Below, one piece after another: positions 28,903-38,460 of a DNA stretch of 64,000 nucleotides. The position numbers and the translations under genes are program-made. The notes beneath the pieces were generated by a model. That model searched no databases. It was not told where the DNA came from and saw only the letters and a list, made by a program, of their open reading frames with translations. Location: assembly GCF_002794255.1 (NCBI RefSeq), contig NZ_PGGW01000017.1:2501-66500 (forward strand), read 5' to 3'. The number at the start of each line of letters is the position of its first letter. The first letter of the stretch is position 1. The DNA comes from Streptomyces carminius. Its GTDB lineage: Bacteria > Actinomycetota > Actinomycetes > Streptomycetales > Streptomycetaceae.

Positions 28903-31431
28903 GTGAACAGCGACCGGGACGAGGTCCGCGTCGACGGGATCCCACCCGGCGACGACCTGCCCGAGGACGAGCTCGACGCCACGGGCGAGTTCACCATCGA
29001 CTACACGCCGCCTGCCTGGTACACGCGGAACTCCGAGCCCGCCGCGCAGCCACCGGCGACCGCCGGCGGCGCAGACGCGGGTACGGGTGCCGGGGCGCCG
29101 CCCGCGTTCCCGCCGTCGGTGCCCGCACCGGCGCCCGCGCCCGACGCGCCGTCGGTGGGCGGCCGGAGTGGGCCCGGCGGGTCCGGAGGGCAGGACACCC
29201 GGAACGACCAGGAGGAGCAGTCCGGGAGCGGGGACGTGGTCAGTGGCGCCACCATGCGCTTCTCCGCCGCGGCGCTGCGCCGGGAGTTCGCCGAGCGGGA
29301 CGCCGCCCGGGCGGCGGAGGACAGTGAGGCCCACGCCGGGGAGACCGGCCGTGAGCCGTCCGGTACCGTCCCGGACGATGCGGAGACTCCCGGGACAGCC
29401 GGGACACCCGCGGCCCACGACGAGCCCGGGGATGCGCCCGGGCCTCAGGAGTCCGCCGACTCCCCGGCGGCGCCGGAGCCGGACGGTGAGCCGCACGGCG
29501 CCGAACCGCAGCCGCCCGTCCCCCAGTCCCCGCCCGTGTCGCCGCCCGCCGCACCGCAGCAGCCGCCCACGCCCCCCTCGACGCCGTGGCCGCCCGTCCC
29601 GGAGGGCGGTACGCCGGCCGGACTGCCGCCGCTGCCGCCGCACTTCCAGCCCGCCGCACCGACCGAGGCCCAGCAGCCTCCGGCACCGCCCGCGCCCGAG
29701 GCGCCCGGGGCCCCCGCACCGAACCCCACCGCGCCACAGGGTGGTTACGGCTTCCCCCACCACCAGCCCCCGGCACACCCCCACCAGCCCCCGCAGCCGT
29801 CCGGACCCGCACAGGCGGAGACCCCCGTGTCACCGCCTCCGGTGCCACCCGAGGCCCCCGCGCCGAACCCCGCCACGCCGCAAAGCGGCTACGGCTTCCC
29901 CCACCACCAGCCCCCCGCACACCCCCAACAACCCCCGCAGCCGCAGCAACTCTCGGCACCTCCCGCGCCCGAGGCCGCCGCACCGAACTCCGCCATGCCG
30001 CAGGGTGGTTACGGCTTCCCCCACCACCAGCAGGCACCACCCGCACCGAACCCCGCCGCGCCACAAGGCGGCTACGGCTTCCCCCACCACCAGCCCCCGG
30101 CACACCCCCAACAACCCCCGCAGGCCCAGCAGCTCCCGCAGCCGCCGGACCCGCGTTCCGGCACCGGCTGGCCCGCCGACCCGCGACAGCAGCCGCCGAG
30201 CCAGCCCGGCGCGCTGGGCTACAACGCGTCGGTGGAGCTGTCCTCGGACCGGCTGCTGAACCAGAAGCGCAAGCCGCGGCCGCAGAGCAGCCGTGGCGGC
30301 GGCGGTTCCCGGTTCCGGCTCGGCGCGCGGAAGGAGGAGGCCGAGCGGCAGCGGAAGCTGCAGCTCATCCGCACGCCGGTGCTGTCCTGCTACCGCATCG
30401 CGGTGATCAGCCTCAAGGGCGGTGTCGGCAAGACGACGACCACCACCGCCCTCGGCGCGACACTCGCCACCGAGCGGCAGGACAAGGTCATCGCGATCGA
30501 CGCCAACCCGGACGCGGGCACGCTCGGCCGCCGGGTGCGGCGCGAGACGGGCGCGACGATCCGCGACCTGGTGTCGGCGATTCCGTACCTCAACAGCTAC
30601 ATGGACATCCGCCGGTTCACCTCGCAGGCGCCCTCCGGTCTGGAGATCCTCGCCAACGACGTCGATCCGGCGATCTCGACGACCTTCAACGACGAGGACT
30701 ACCGCCGTGTCATCGGCGTGCTGGGCCAGCAGTATCCGATCATCCTCACCGACTCGGGCACCGGTCTGCTCTACAGCGCGATGCGCGGCGTCCTCGATCT
30801 CGCCGATCAGCTGATCGTCATCTCCACCCCGTCCGTGGACGGCGCCAGCAGCGCCAGCACGACGCTGGACTGGCTGTCCGCACACGGCTACGGCGATCTG
30901 GTGCAGCGCAGCGTCACGGTCATCTCCGGGGTTCGCGAGACCGGAAAGATGATCAAGGTGGACGACATCGTGGCGCACTTCAAGACCCGCTGCCGCGATG
31001 TAGTGGTGGTCCCGTTCGACGAGCATCTGGCCGCGGGCGCGGAACTGGACCTCGACATGATGCGGCCCAGGACACGGGAGGCGTACTTCAACCTCGCCGC
31101 GCTGATCGCCGAGGACTTCGCGCGCCACCAGCAGGAGCAGGGCCTGTGGTCGCCGGGCGGGAACCCGCCGCACGTGGCACCGCCGATGCCCGGCCACTCC
31201 GCCCCGCCGCAGCCCCATCCTCAGCAGGCACAGCCCGGTGGGGTCCCGCCGCAGGTCCCGTATCCGCCGCAGCCGGGGCAGCCGTACGCGCAGCCTGACC
31301 GGCCGCCCCACCCGGGGCAGCCCGGTCAGGCACAGCCCGGCGGCTGGCAACCCGCTCCGCCCCCGCCCGCCGGGGCACCGGCCCCGCCCGCACCCGGCCA
31401 GCAGTGGCAGCAGCAGCCGCCCGAGCAGTGA
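28903..31431 (+). CDS. EspI-like Pro-rich ParA/MinD ATPase of the ESX locus
   Basis: The 842-residue product starts with an acidic, disordered region, then a long Pro/Gln/His-rich part (about 130-440) containing a fourfold repeat. A basic linker (about 450-490) and a ParA/MinD-type ATPase domain follow. The deviant Walker A is KGGVGKTT (505-512), followed by [13 protein letters not shown] and [26 protein letters not shown]; a second Pro-rich tail ends the chain. This matches the layout of mycobacterial EspI (Rv3876), a Pro-rich MinD-like protein of ESX-1 that has been linked to ATP-dependent control of secretion. The GTG start has AGGAGG just upstream. It is the last plus-strand gene of the ESX block. 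Confidence 0.85.
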   Translation: MNSDRDEVRVDGIPPGDDLPEDELDATGEFTIDYTPPAWYTRNSEPAAQPPATAGGADAGTGAGAPPAFPPSVPAPAPAPDAPSVGGRSGPGGSGGQDTRNDQEEQSGSGDVVSGATMRFSAAALRREFAERDAARAAEDSEAHAGETGREPSGTVPDDAETPGTAGTPAAHDEPGDAPGPQESADSPAAPEPDGEPHGAEPQPPVPQSPPVSPPAAPQQPPTPPSTPWPPVPEGGTPAGLPPLPPHFQPAAPTEAQQPPAPPAPEAPGAPAPNPTAPQGGYGFPHHQPPAHPHQPPQPSGPAQAETPVSPPPVPPEAPAPNPATPQSGYGFPHHQPPAHPQQPPQPQQLSAPPAPEAAAPNSAMPQGGYGFPHHQQAPPAPNPAAPQGGYGFPHHQPPAHPQQPPQAQQLPQPPDPRSGTGWPADPRQQPPSQPGALGYNASVELSSDRLLNQKRKPRPQSSRGGGGSRFRLGARKEEAERQRKLQLIRTPVLSCYRIAVISLKGGVGKTTTTTALGATLATERQDKVIAIDANPDAGTLGRRVRRETGATIRDLVSAIPYLNSYMDIRRFTSQAPSGLEILANDVDPAISTTFNDEDYRRVIGVLGQQYPIILTDSGTGLLYSAMRGVLDLADQLIVISTPSVDGASSASTTLDWLSAHGYGDLVQRSVTVISGVRETGKMIKVDDIVAHFKTRCRDVVVVPFDEHLAAGAELDLDMMRPRTREAYFNLAALIAEDFARHQQEQGLWSPGGNPPHVAPPMPGHSAPPQPHPQQAQPGGVPPQVPYPPQPGQPYAQPDRPPHPGQPGQAQPGGWQPAPPPPAGAPAPPAPGQQWQQQPPEQ
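29716..30129 (+). repeat. Fourfold coding repeat with GYGFPHHQ core
   Basis: Four imperfect copies encode [17 protein letters not shown], three of them followed by PPAHPxQPPQ. The copies begin near 29716, 29860, 29980 and 30040; the third lacks the PPAHP part. DNA identity between copies is high, suggesting recent expansion. Confidence 0.85.
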
Positions 31432-31444
31432 CGGCGGCATGACC

Positions 31445-31495
31445 CGGACGGCCGTCGGCCCCTGTCGTCACCCGACCGGGGCCGACGGCCGTCCG
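31445..31495. terminator. Very strong bidirectional terminator
   Basis: An 18-bp perfect stem (31445-31462 with 31478-31495) around a 15-nt loop lies between the convergent stops of the EspI-like gene and ribF. It separates the ESX locus from the translation genes. Confidence 0.9.
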
Positions 31496-31516
31496 TGTGC
31501 CCGGGTGCCCGGGTGC

Positions 31517-32455
31517 TCAGCCCAGCAGGCCCTTGGCCATCCGCACGTCCTCGGCCATGCGCTCCAGTAGCCCCTCCAGCGTGGCGAACTTCTCCTGACC
31601 GCGGATGTAGGCCAGGAAGTCCACGGCGACATGGAGCCCGTAGAGCTCCAGGTCCACCCGGTCGATGGCGTACGCCTCCACCGTCCGCTCGGTGCCGTTG
31701 AACTGCGGGTTGGTGCCGACGGAGATCGCGGCGGGCATCGACTCGCCCGCCACGACCAGCCACCCCGCGTAGACGCCGTCCGCCGGAACCGCGGTGTGCG
31801 GCAGGGTCTCGACGTTCGCCGTCGGATAGCCCAGCTCGCGTCCGCGCTGGGCGCCGCGCACGACCACGCCCTCCACCCGGTGCGGACGGCCCAGCACCTC
31901 CGCGGCGCCCGCCACGTCGCCCTCGGCGACCAGCCTGCGGATGAGGGTGGAGGAGAAGGGCTCGCCGCCGCCGGCCGCGCCGCGCACGAACAGGTCGACG
32001 ACCCGCACGTCGTAGTCGTACGTCCGGCCCAGTTCGGCCAGGGTCTCCACGGTGCCGGCGGCCCGGTGGCCGAAGCGGAAGTTGGGCCCCTCGACGACGG
32101 TGCGGGCATGGAGCCTGTCGACCAGTACCTTCACCACGAACTCGGCCGGTGACAGCCGGGAGAACTCCTCGGTGAAGGGGAGGACCAGGACCGCGTCCAC
32201 TCCGAGTCCGGCCATCAGTTCCGCGCGCCGGTGGTGCGGGGCGAGCAGCGGCGGATGGCTGCCGGGCCGCACGACCTCGCTCGGGTGCGGGTCGAAGGTG
32301 ACGACGACGGCGGGCAGGCCGAGTTCCCGGGCACGCTCCACCGTCCTGCCGATGATCACCTGGTGCCCGCGGTGCACCCCGTCGTAGGAGCCGATGGTGA
32401 CGACGCTGCGCCCCCAGTCCTCGGGGATGTCCTCCAAGCCACGCCAGCGCTGCAC
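31517..32455 (-). CDS. ribF: Bifunctional riboflavin kinase / FAD synthetase
   Basis: RibF turns riboflavin into FMN and FAD. The 312 residues have the N-terminal FAD synthetase (nucleotidyltransferase) domain with TIGSYDGVHRGHQ, FDPHPSEV and FSSTLIRRL. The C-terminal riboflavin kinase domain has GRELGYPTANV, DGVYAGWL and TNPQFNGTERTVEAY. The GTG at 32453-32455 (VQRWRGLEDIPEDWGRSVVTIGSYDG) with GAGGAG upstream is preferred; a longer frame upstream is unlike any RibF. It lies downstream of truB but behind a strong hairpin, so it probably has its own promoter. Confidence 0.95.
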   Translation of the reverse strand: MQRWRGLEDIPEDWGRSVVTIGSYDGVHRGHQVIIGRTVERARELGLPAVVVTFDPHPSEVVRPGSHPPLLAPHHRRAELMAGLGVDAVLVLPFTEEFSRLSPAEFVVKVLVDRLHARTVVEGPNFRFGHRAAGTVETLAELGRTYDYDVRVVDLFVRGAAGGGEPFSSTLIRRLVAEGDVAGAAEVLGRPHRVEGVVVRGAQRGRELGYPTANVETLPHTAVPADGVYAGWLVVAGESMPAAISVGTNPQFNGTERTVEAYAIDRVDLELYGLHVAVDFLAYIRGQEKFATLEGLLERMAEDVRMAKGLLG

Positions 32456-32791
32456 AGTGCCCGCTCCTCGCCGAATGCCAGTTGGATGGTGCCGGTCCAA
32501 GGGTGCCATGACATCCCCGGCTCCCCGCACGGGACCCGCGCCCGCCGTGCGGGGTCCGGCCGTCGGAGGTACCGGGCGGACCGGGCGGGAGAGCACCGGG
32601 GACGGAGCGCCCCCGTGCGCGCCATGACTCACTCCGCGCGCCCGGGAAACGAGGTGAGTCCCGGTCCCCGAGTGGACAGGGAAACAGATGCGCACAGGAG
32701 GGGGATCGTGGGGCGCGCACCGGCCGGGTGCGCGCCCCACGGTGCGTCCGTCCCGTGGGGGCAGGTACGCGGCGGAGGGCCCGTGGCGTTC
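32456..32791. other. truB-ribF spacer with a strong hairpin
   Basis: This 336-bp stretch has no gene. At 32707-32741 it holds a perfect 15-bp stem (CGTGGGGCGCGCACC with GGTGCGCGCCCCACG, 5-nt loop), about 50 nt after the truB stop. It probably ends the nusA-infB-truB transcript. A promoter for ribF is expected between it and 32455, but no clear boxes are seen. Confidence 0.7.
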
Positions 32792-33706
32792 TCAGACGAA
32801 GACGGCCAGGCTTCTCGCCCTGCCGCCGTGTTCCTCGACCAGGGCCAGGAAGTCCCCGTCGGGGCCGAAGACGGCGACCGGGCCGGCCGGGCCGGTTCCG
32901 TCGCCGGGCGGCATGGCGATCCGCGCGCCGTTGGCCAGCAGCCGGGCCTGCTTCCCGTCCACGTCCCAGCGGGGGAAGGCGGCGGCCGCCGCCTCGCCGA
33001 TGGGCATGACGGCCAGTTCCTCCTGGTGCTGGTCCAGGGTGCGCGCCACGTCCAGCCCGTAGGGGCCCACCCGGGTGCGGCGCAGCGCGGTGAGATGGCC
33101 GCCGACCTCCAGCGCGGCGCCCAGGTCGCGGGCGAGGGCCCGGATGTAGGTGCCGGAGGAGCAGACGACCGAGACCAGCAGGTCCGTCACGGGGGTGCCG
33201 TCCTCGGCGGTCTCCTCGCGCACGTCGTGCACGGTGAAGGAGGAGACGGTCACCGGCCGGGCGGCCAGCTCGACGTCCTCTCCCTCGCGAACCCGGGCGT
33301 ACGCCCGCTTCCCGTCGATCTTGACGGCGCTGACCTTGGACGGCACCTGGAGGATGTCGCCGGTCAGCTCGGCGATCCGGGTGTCGACAGCCTCGCGCGG
33401 CAGGCCGCGGGCCGGGGTGGCGGCGGTGGTCTCGCCCTCCGCGTCGTCGGTGACCGTGCTCTGGCCGAGGCGGATGGTCCCGACGTACTCCTTGTCGGTC
33501 AGCGCCAGGTGCCCGAGCAGCCGGGTCGCCCTGCCGGTGCCCAGGACGAGGAGGCCGGTGGCCATCGGGTCCAGTGTGCCCGCGTGCCCCACCCGGCGGG
33601 TGCGGGCGATGCCGCGCATCTTGGCGACGACATCGTGGGAGGTGAAGCCGGCGGGCTTGTCGACGAAGACCAGCCCGCCGGGCTCCCGGTTGTCCGTGCG
33701 TGCCAC
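32792..33706 (-). CDS. truB: tRNA pseudouridine(55) synthase
   Basis: TruB makes pseudouridine 55 in the T-loop of tRNAs. The 304-residue product has VDKPAGFTSHDVV and the catalytic motif GHAGTLDPMATGLL with D46. QVPSKVSAVKIDGKRAY and GTYIRALARDLG follow, and the C-terminus is PUA-like. The start is a GTG at 33704-33706, three bases after the rbfA stop, with AAGGACG within the rbfA end. It is the last gene of the rimP-nusA-infB cluster before a terminator. Confidence 0.96.
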   Translation of the reverse strand: MARTDNREPGGLVFVDKPAGFTSHDVVAKMRGIARTRRVGHAGTLDPMATGLLVLGTGRATRLLGHLALTDKEYVGTIRLGQSTVTDDAEGETTAATPARGLPREAVDTRIAELTGDILQVPSKVSAVKIDGKRAYARVREGEDVELAARPVTVSSFTVHDVREETAEDGTPVTDLLVSVVCSSGTYIRALARDLGAALEVGGHLTALRRTRVGPYGLDVARTLDQHQEELAVMPIGEAAAAAFPRWDVDGKQARLLANGARIAMPPGDGTGPAGPVAVFGPDGDFLALVEEHGGRARSLAVFV

Positions 33707-33709
33707 TGG

Positions 33710-34267
33710 TCAGGCGTCCTTGCCGTCCGGGTCGCCCCCGGACTTTCCGGCCCCGTCCCCGGTGGCCGCGTCATCAGCGGCCTCGGCGGCCGCGTCATCG
33801 GTGTCCGCGGCGTCGGCGTCCGCGTCGTCGGTGTCCGCGGTGTCCTCGTCGACGGGTTTGCGGTACGGGTCGGCCTCACCGGCGTAGGTGGCGCCCGAGG
33901 ACACCTGGCGTACCTGGGCGTCCGACGCCCTGGCCTTCTCCAGCAGGTCGTCGATGGTCCGGGCGTTCTCGGGGAGGGCGTCCGGGACGAACGTCAGGGA
34001 CGGCGTGAAGCGCACGCCGGTCTGCCGTCCGACCTCCGAACGCAGTACGCCCTTGGCGCTCTCCAGCGCCGCGGCGGAGGCCGCCCGGTCCTCGTCGTCG
34101 CCGTAGACCGTGTAGAAGACGGTCGCCTCCCGCAGGTCACCGGTGACCCGGGTGTCGGTGATCGTCACATAGCCGAGCCGCGGGTCCTTGATCCGCCGCT
34201 GGAGGGTCTCCGCGACCACGACCCGGATGCGGTCGGCGAGTTTGCGTGCCCGCGCGGTATCGGTCAT
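33710..34267 (-). CDS. rbfA: Ribosome-binding factor A
   Basis: RbfA is a KH-fold factor for 30S maturation at the 5' end of 16S rRNA. The conserved core ([44 protein letters not shown] through [27 protein letters not shown]) covers about the first 120 of 185 residues. The remaining 65 residues are a disordered acidic Ala/Asp-rich tail ([20 protein letters not shown]). The ATG is at 34265-34267. It sits between ylxP and truB on the same strand. Confidence 0.95.
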   Translation of the reverse strand: MTDTARARKLADRIRVVVAETLQRRIKDPRLGYVTITDTRVTGDLREATVFYTVYGDDEDRAASAAALESAKGVLRSEVGRQTGVRFTPSLTFVPDALPENARTIDDLLEKARASDAQVRQVSSGATYAGEADPYRKPVDEDTADTDDADADAADTDDAAAEAADDAATGDGAGKSGGDPDGKDA

Positions 34268-34343
34268 GTGTCTGCTTCTTTCTGTTTCGGGTGCGTTCGG
34301 TTCGGATGCTGCCCGGGACCGGTCGGGTGCGGTCCGGACGGGC

Positions 34344-34637
34344 TCAGTCCTCCTCGCCGTGGAACCGCCGCCGCACCGACAGCAGCTCCACCTCCGGCCG
34401 CCCGGCCACCAGCCGTTCGCACCGGTCGAGCACGTCCGTGACATGCGCCGCGTCCCCGGAGACCGCCGCGAGACCGATCAGGGCCCTGCGGTGAAGGTTC
34501 TGTTCCCCCACTTCCGCGACGCTCACCGCGTACTTGCGCTGCAGCTCGGCGACGATGGGACGGATGACCGACCGCTTCTCCTTGAGCGACCGTACGTCGC
34601 CGAGGAGCAGGTCGAAGGAGAGTGTGCCTACGTACAT
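34344..34637 (-). CDS. ylxP: DUF503 protein YlxP
   Basis: The 97-residue product begins [47 protein letters not shown], which is diagnostic of DUF503/YlxP. This small protein is encoded between infB and rbfA in many Gram-positive bacteria and is implicated in ribosome maturation. The ATG at 34635-34637 is used; longer upstream frames are not conserved. About 75 nt separate it from rbfA. A hairpin lies between infB and this gene. Confidence 0.92.
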   Translation of the reverse strand: MYVGTLSFDLLLGDVRSLKEKRSVIRPIVAELQRKYAVSVAEVGEQNLHRRALIGLAAVSGDAAHVTDVLDRCERLVAGRPEVELLSVRRRFHGEED

Positions 34638-34788
34638 GCGTTGCGGGTCCAGCCGACCCGTGAGGCCTCGTCCGTGAGCCCTGCCGACGCCCGGCAGGGT
34701 CATGAGAACCGTACACGCAACGGCCCTCGCCGATCGACGGATATATCGGTGTACGCGCGACCGCCCGGCCGGCCCGGCGAACACGGCC

Positions 34789-34816
34789 GGGAGCCTCCCG
34801 CGAGCGGGAGGCTCCC
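34789..34816 (-). terminator. Hairpin between infB and ylxP
   Basis: The perfect 12-bp stem GGGAGCCTCCCG / CGGGAGGCTCCC with a CGAG tetraloop lies 33 nt after the infB stop. An AT-rich patch (GATATATC, near 34740) follows on the minus strand and could be part of a new promoter for ylxP-rbfA-truB. Confidence 0.75.
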
Positions 34817-34848
34817 TGTCCGTCACCTGCTGTGCTCACCGGCGGAGA

Positions 34849-37800
34849 TCAGGCGCGGGGCTTCTCCCGCATCTCGTACGTCGCGATGACGTCGTCGACC
34901 TTGATGTCGTTGAAGTTTCCGAGGTTGATACCGCCCTCGAAGCCCTCGCGGATCTCGGTGACATCGTCCTTGAAGCGACGCAGTCCCTCGATGTTGAGGT
35001 TCTCCGCGACGACCTTGCCGTCGCGGATGAGACGCGCCTTGGTGTTCCGCTTGACCAGGCCGGAGCGGATGAGGACACCCGCGATGTTGCCGAGCTTGGA
35101 GGAGCGGAAGACCTCGCGGATCTCCGCGGTGCCCAGCTCCACCTCCTCGTACTCCGGCTTGAGCATGCCCTTGAGGGCCGCCTCGATCTCCTCGATCACC
35201 TGGTAGATGACCGAGTAGTAGCGGACGTCCACACCCTCGCGCTCGGCCAGCTGCGTGGCACGCCCCTCGGCGCGCACGTTGAAGCCGATGACGATGGCGT
35301 CGGAGCCGGTCGCCAGGTCGATGTCGGTCTCGGTGACCGCACCCACACCGCGGTGCAGGACGCGCAGGTCGACCTCCTCGCCGACGTCGAGCTGGAGCAG
35401 GGAGGACTCCAGTGCCTCCACCGAACCGGACGCGTCGCCCTTGATGATGAGGTTGAGCTGCTGCACCTCGCCCGCCTTGAGCACCTTGTCCAGGTCCTCC
35501 AGGGAGACCCGGCGGGTGCGCTTGGCGAAGGTGGCGTTGCGCTCCCGGGCGGCTCGCTTCTCGGCGATCTGGCGGGCCGTACGGTCCTCCTCGACCACCA
35601 GGAAGTTGTCGCCCGCGCCCGGGACGCTGGTCAGACCCAGCACCTGGACGGGGGTCGACGGGGTCGCCTCCTGGAGGTTGCCGCCCTTGTCGTCGAGCAT
35701 CGCCCGGACCCGGCCGTACGCGTCGCCGACGACCATCGTCTCGCCGACCCGCAGTGTGCCGCGCTGGACCAGCACGGTGGCCACGGCGCCGCGGCCGCGG
35801 TCGAGGTGGGCCTCGATCGCGATGCCCTGGGCGGGCTGGTCCGGGTTGGCGCGCAGGTCGAGCGTGGCGTCCGCGGTCAGGACCACGGCCTCCAGCAGCT
35901 TGTCGATGTTCAGGCCGGGCTTGGCCGCCACGTCCACGAACATCGTGTCGCCGCCGTACTCCTCGGCCACCAGACCGTACTCGGTGAGCTGGCCGCGCAC
36001 CTTCTGCGGGTCCGCGCCCTCGACGTCGATCTTGTTGACCGCGACCACGATCGGCACCTCGGCCGCCTTGGCGTGGTTCAGCGCCTCGATCGTCTGGGGC
36101 ATCACACCGTCGTTGGCCGCCACCACGAGGATCGCGATGTCGGTCGACTTGGCACCGCGGGCACGCATGGCGGTGAACGCCTCGTGACCGGGGGTGTCGA
36201 TGAAGGTGATCCTGCGCTCTTCGTCGTTGACCTCGGTCGCGACCTGGTAGGCGCCGATGTGCTGGGTGATGCCGCCGGCCTCGGTGTCGATGACGTTGGT
36301 CTTGCGGATCGCGTCCAGCAGACGCGTCTTTCCGTGGTCGACGTGACCCATGACGGTCACCACCGGCGGACGCGCCGTCAGGGCCTCGTCACCGCCCTCG
36401 TCCTCGCCGAACTCGATGTCGAAGGACTCGAGCAGCTCGCGGTCCTCCTCCTCCGGGCTGACGATCTGGACGGTGTAGTTCATCTCCTCGCCGAGGAGAT
36501 GAAGCGTCTCGTCGGAGACCGACTGGGTCGCGGTGACCATCTCACCCAGGTTGAACATGACCTGGACCAGCGACGCCGGGTTGGCGTTGATCTTCTCCGC
36601 GAAGTCGGTGAGCGACGCACCGCGCGACAGCCGGACGGTCTCGCCCTTGCCGCGCGGCAGCATCACACCGCCGATGGACGGGGCCTGCATGGCCTCGTAC
36701 TCCTGGCGGCGCTGCCGCTTCGACTTGCGGCCGCGCCGGGCCGGACCGCCGGGACGGCCGAAGGCTCCCTGCGTACCGCCGCGGCCACCGGGGCCGCCGG
36801 GGCGGCCGCCGAAACCGGGACGGCCGGCGAAACCGCCGCCACCGCCACCGGGACGACCGGCGAAACCACCGCCGCCACCGCCGCCGCCGGGACGCCCGGG
36901 ACCACTCGGACGGCCGGCGAAGCCGCCGCCACCGCCACCGGGACGACCGGCACCGCCCGGACGGCCACCGCCGCCGGGACCGCGGCCGCCGGGACCCGGA
37001 CGCGGGCCGGCCGCCGGACGCTGCGGCATCATGCCCGGGTTGGGACGGTTTCCGCCGCCCGGACGCGGGCCGGCCGAGCCGCCCTGGGCGCCCTGCGGGC
37101 GCGGCATGTTGCCCGGGCTGGGAGCACGGTTGCCACCGGGGGCCTGCGGCCGGGGGCCGCCGCCCTGGGCGCCGCCGCGGCCACCGGGACCGCCGGGGCC
37201 ACCGGGACCCGGACGGGGGGCGCCGCCCGGCCGGGGCGTCTGCGGGCGCGCCATGCCGGTGGAGCCGCCGGAGGTGAAGGGGTTGTTGCCCGGCCGCGGG
37301 CCCGCCGGACGGCCGCCCGGCTTGGGGGCACCCGGACGGGAACCGCCCTGGCCGCGGCCGCCCTGCTGCCCCGAGGGACCGGGACGGGTGCCGCCCGGCT
37401 TCGGGGCACCCGGACGGGGCGCGCCCGGGCCTGCCGGGGGCGCGGTGAACTCCGGCTTGGCCGGAGCCGGGGGCTGCGCCGGCCCGGGCCTGGCCGGGGC
37501 CGGACGCTGCCCGGGTGCCGGGGTGTTCCGGGCGGCGGGGCCCGGAGCGGGGGTGTTCCTGGGGGTGGGGGGCGCGCTCTTGGCCGCGTCGGCCTTGGCC
37601 GCGTCGGCGGCTGGCTGGGCCGGCGGCTTGGGCGCACCGGGCTTGGGGGCGCCCGGACGGGGCGCCGCGCCGGCGGCCGGCTTGGGGGCGCCCGGCTTGG
37701 GCGCCGCCTGCCGCGGCGCCGCGGGCTTCGCCGCGGAACGGCCGGCGCCGCCGGCGCCGTTTCCGTTGCCCGCGTCGAATGCGTTGGTCAGCTTGCGTAC

Positions 37801-37926
37801 GACCGGCGCCTCGATGGTCGAGGATGCCGAACGGACGAATTCACCGAGTTCCTGGAGCTTGGCCATGACGACCTTGCTCTCGACTCCAAGCTCCTTGGCG
37901 AGCTCGTATACCCGGACCTTAGCCAC
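34849..37926 (-). CDS. infB: Translation initiation factor IF-2
   Basis: IF-2 is the GTPase that places initiator tRNA on the 30S subunit. The 1025 residues begin with the IF2-N module ([28 protein letters not shown]). About 350 residues of Gly/Pro/Arg/Ala-rich low-complexity sequence follow, with repeats such as [16 protein letters not shown], then a second IF2-N-like segment near 420-470. The G domain begins with GHVDHGKT at 527-534 and has DTPGHEAF and NKID; domains II-IV complete it. The start is a GTG with AAGGAGCGAA upstream. ylxR is the next gene upstream. Confidence 0.97.
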   Translation of the reverse strand: MAKVRVYELAKELGVESKVVMAKLQELGEFVRSASSTIEAPVVRKLTNAFDAGNGNGAGGAGRSAAKPAAPRQAAPKPGAPKPAAGAAPRPGAPKPGAPKPPAQPAADAAKADAAKSAPPTPRNTPAPGPAARNTPAPGQRPAPARPGPAQPPAPAKPEFTAPPAGPGAPRPGAPKPGGTRPGPSGQQGGRGQGGSRPGAPKPGGRPAGPRPGNNPFTSGGSTGMARPQTPRPGGAPRPGPGGPGGPGGRGGAQGGGPRPQAPGGNRAPSPGNMPRPQGAQGGSAGPRPGGGNRPNPGMMPQRPAAGPRPGPGGRGPGGGGRPGGAGRPGGGGGGFAGRPSGPGRPGGGGGGGGFAGRPGGGGGGFAGRPGFGGRPGGPGGRGGTQGAFGRPGGPARRGRKSKRQRRQEYEAMQAPSIGGVMLPRGKGETVRLSRGASLTDFAEKINANPASLVQVMFNLGEMVTATQSVSDETLHLLGEEMNYTVQIVSPEEEDRELLESFDIEFGEDEGGDEALTARPPVVTVMGHVDHGKTRLLDAIRKTNVIDTEAGGITQHIGAYQVATEVNDEERRITFIDTPGHEAFTAMRARGAKSTDIAILVVAANDGVMPQTIEALNHAKAAEVPIVVAVNKIDVEGADPQKVRGQLTEYGLVAEEYGGDTMFVDVAAKPGLNIDKLLEAVVLTADATLDLRANPDQPAQGIAIEAHLDRGRGAVATVLVQRGTLRVGETMVVGDAYGRVRAMLDDKGGNLQEATPSTPVQVLGLTSVPGAGDNFLVVEEDRTARQIAEKRAARERNATFAKRTRRVSLEDLDKVLKAGEVQQLNLIIKGDASGSVEALESSLLQLDVGEEVDLRVLHRGVGAVTETDIDLATGSDAIVIGFNVRAEGRATQLAEREGVDVRYYSVIYQVIEEIEAALKGMLKPEYEEVELGTAEIREVFRSSKLGNIAGVLIRSGLVKRNTKARLIRDGKVVAENLNIEGLRRFKDDVTEIREGFEGGINLGNFNDIKVDDVIATYEMREKPRA

Positions 37927-37979
37927 TTCGCTCCTTACGGTCCGGGGGGATCGTCCGCCGGACCTTCGCTACTGCATGG

Positions 37980-38012
37980 GCGTACTCATCGCGTACTCAT
38001 CGAGTGCTCATC
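37980..38012. repeat. Three 11-bp tandem repeats in the infB leader
   Basis: GCGTACTCATC occurs twice in a row (37980-37990 and 37991-38001), followed by GAGTGCTCATC (38002-38012). On the transcribed strand this reads GATGAGTACGC-like units 55-85 nt before the infB start. Confidence 0.75.
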
Positions 38013-38113
38013 GCAATCTCGACCTACTTCCGACTCGCGAGGTACCTCTCCCGTGCGGCGGGTCGCCGTACGGGCCTTGTGCTTGCTTGCTGTCCTGCGC
38101 CGCTCACGTTCAC

Positions 38114-38389
38114 CTACGTCGCCCGCGGCACCGCCTGTCGCAGTTCCGCGGTGTCGAGCGGCCCGGGGACCCGGAAGGCCCTCTGGAACGCCCGGCGGCG
38201 AATCGCCAGGTCGACACAGGCCGGTACGGGGTGCAGATAAGCACCCCGGCCGGGCAGCGTACCGCGATGATCGGGAACACAGCGGTCCCCGGCCAACACC
38301 ACACGCAGCAGACCGGCCTTGCCCGACCGCTCCCGGCAGCCCACGCAGGTGCGTTCAGGGCATGCACGGGCATGTGTCCGGCCGGACAT
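38114..38389 (-). CDS. ylxR: YlxR family RNA-binding protein (DUF448)
   Basis: The 91-residue product has the family signature RTCVGCRERSGKAGLLRVVL near the N-terminus and LPGRGAYLHPVPACVDLAIRRRAFQRAF after it. YlxR proteins are encoded between nusA and infB in many Gram-positive genomes; roles as an RNA- or nucleoid-binding regulator have been proposed. The ATG at 38387-38389 (MSGRTHARACPERTCVGC) fits the family. About 70 nt separate it from nusA and 187 nt from infB. Confidence 0.93.
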   Translation of the reverse strand: MSGRTHARACPERTCVGCRERSGKAGLLRVVLAGDRCVPDHRGTLPGRGAYLHPVPACVDLAIRRRAFQRAFRVPGPLDTAELRQAVPRAT

Positions 38390-38460
38390 TCTTCAGTCTA
38401 CCTCCTCGTGCCGACCGCGCCGCGGGCGGGTACGGACCGTGACCGGATCGCGGCCGGCCG

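Noticed and set aside
29716..30129. Possible CRISPR array
   Set aside because: The repeats are in frame, encode a Pro-rich protein segment and have no unique spacers.
32456..32740. N-terminal extension of ribF
   Set aside because: The extra residues are low-complexity and pass through the truB terminator; the GTG at 32455 has a good ribosome binding site and the family N-terminus.
34702..38442. Long plus-strand open frame opposite infB (over 1200 codons)
   Set aside because: It is the antisense of infB; the product is low-complexity, has no family motif, and exists because of the third-position G/C bias.
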